6,628 nucleotides of DNA from Deltaproteobacteria bacterium RBG_16_44_11. GTDB taxonomy: Bacteria; Desulfobacterota; Syntrophia; Syntrophales; Smithellaceae. The stretch spans positions 24,135-30,762 of the forward strand of contig MGQN01000025.1 in the NCBI GenBank assembly GCA_001797845.1. The letters run 5' to 3'. Every line of letters begins with the position of its first letter. Position 1 is the stretch's first letter. Both the position numbers and the translations under genes were made by a program. The notes beneath the pieces were generated by a model. It saw only the letters and a list, made by a program, of their open reading frames with translations, was not told the origin of the DNA and made no database searches. Shown in pieces: positions 6,071 to 6,628 of this stretch.

Positions 6071-6598
6071 TCAACTTTTCCGGATTGGGATTATGTCTAT
6101 GTACTTCTCCATATCTTTAAACATTTCTTCATCCATGACGTTCATTTTTTTTATGGTTTCCAATGAAAAGAGAGAAACAAGACTGGATGATCGGGCACAA
6201 ATTTCATTTTCATCATTATAGATGTATCCCTGTAAGATTGCCTCCCGTTCATTATTTATTTTGTTCACCATCCCCTCAACTCTGATCTCTTTGCCGATTA
6301 AAACAGGTTTGAAAAAATCGACGGTTAATGATTTTGAAACAACCAGCTTTTTCAGTATAATCAAACCTGCCCAGCCCATAGCTTCATCAAGCATGGTTGA
6401 AATAACGCCTCCGTGAACCAGGTTACTCCACCCGCAAAGATGATCAGGCACCGTTAGCCAGGATACCACTGAATCCCTGCTGTCGGTGGTATAAAATTTC
6501 ATTTGAAGTCCTGAATTATTTTTAAGACTACACCCGAAACAGTTTTGATTCCACATGCTGGGCAGCAGAATATAGTTATCCCTATTTTCGGTTTTCAT
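6071..6598 (-). CDS. PaaI-like hotdog-fold thioesterase
   Basis: 175 aa, probable acyl-CoA or related thioester hydrolase of the cytoplasm. The hotdog signature NLVHGGVISTMLDEAMGWAG (59-78) contains the HGG turn (62-64) and the acidic pair Asp71-Glu72 on the long helix, where the catalytic carboxylate of this family lies. The strand VSKSLTVDFFKPVLIGKEIRVEG (88-109) and the following LQGYIYNDENEICARSSS complete the fold. The N-terminus has a CFGC motif (20-23) before NNSGLQMKF, seen in many PaaI-type proteins. After the domain there is a charged tail of about 30 residues. The start is supported by AGAGGTGA just upstream. Substrate cannot be told; neighbours give no pathway. It is flanked by one TIGR04076 gene downstream and apparently a second one upstream. 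Confidence 0.88.
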   Translation of the reverse strand: MKTENRDNYILLPSMWNQNCFGCSLKNNSGLQMKFYTTDSRDSVVSWLTVPDHLCGWSNLVHGGVISTMLDEAMGWAGLIILKKLVVSKSLTVDFFKPVLIGKEIRVEGMVNKINNEREAILQGYIYNDENEICARSSSLVSLFSLETIKKMNVMDEEMFKDMEKYIDIIPIRKS

Positions 6599-6628
6599 TA
6601 ATCACCTCTCGATCCTCAACTTTGACTT
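6582..6628 (-). CDS. 3' tip of a probable second TIGR04076-family gene
   Basis: From the right edge the minus strand reads VKVEDREVINENRK and stops at TAG (6584-6582), overlapping the thioesterase start by 17 bp. VKVEDR is identical to residues near the end of the TIGR04076 protein encoded at 5570-5989, and the DNA there matches at 19 of 20 bases. I infer a paralogous gene whose body lies beyond the window. The same bases in another frame give a stop at 6604-6602, so the frame choice rests on the similarity. Only 14 codons are visible. Confidence 0.5.
   Translation of the reverse strand, partial: VKVEDREVINENRK
6609..6628. repeat. 20-bp direct repeat, copy 2 (window edge)
   Basis: Plus-strand TCGATCCTCAACTTTGACTT, one base different from 5588-5607. 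It touches the window end, so its full length is unknown; it marks the likely duplicated gene end. Confidence 0.65.

Overview
The window looks like a piece of chromosome from an anaerobic deltaproteobacterium-like organism (Desulfobacterota, perhaps Syntrophaceae-like). This placement is an inference from the mix of families: an N-type ATPase, a cytidylate kinase-like protein with an N-terminal Cys cluster, DUF3795, a QueG-like iron-sulfur protein and TIGR04076 proteins. No rRNA or other marker is present to prove it. No tRNA, rRNA, CRISPR array, insertion sequence or phage gene was seen.

Left part (1-3595, plus strand): the 3' end of an 'alternate' F1F0 ATPase (N-ATPase) operon. The order is the tail of a long b/delta-type atpF, then atpA (alpha, 522 aa), then atpG (gamma, 304 aa, overlapping atpA by 14 nt). 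This matches the end of the canonical N-ATPase order (atpD-C-Q-R-B-E-F-A-G). Directly behind atpG, through a TGATG stop/start junction, is a cytidylate kinase-like P-loop protein with an N-terminal four-cysteine motif. The four genes read as one transcription unit. The ATPase makes or hydrolyses ATP at the membrane; the role of the kinase-like protein is unknown.

Middle: an 87-nt convergent gap (3596-3682) with only a weak A/T hairpin. Everything to its right lies on the minus strand.

Right part (3683-6628, minus strand, listed in order of transcription from the right edge): the 3' tip of a gene that seems to be a second TIGR04076-family copy; a PaaI-like hotdog thioesterase; a TIGR04076-family protein with two irregularities (a probable ATT start and an A7 run that seems to cut off a coding C-terminal tail); a very AT-rich orphan four-helix membrane protein; a Cys-rich DUF3795 protein with a C-terminal zinc ribbon; and a short QueG-like double [4Fe-4S] protein. 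Spacings are a 17-bp overlap, then 63, 53, 86 and 55 nt, so an operon is possible but not proven. The set looks like an accessory collection of redox and metal-binding proteins of unknown role. The features most worth checking are the start and end of the TIGR04076 gene and its relation to the copy at the window edge.
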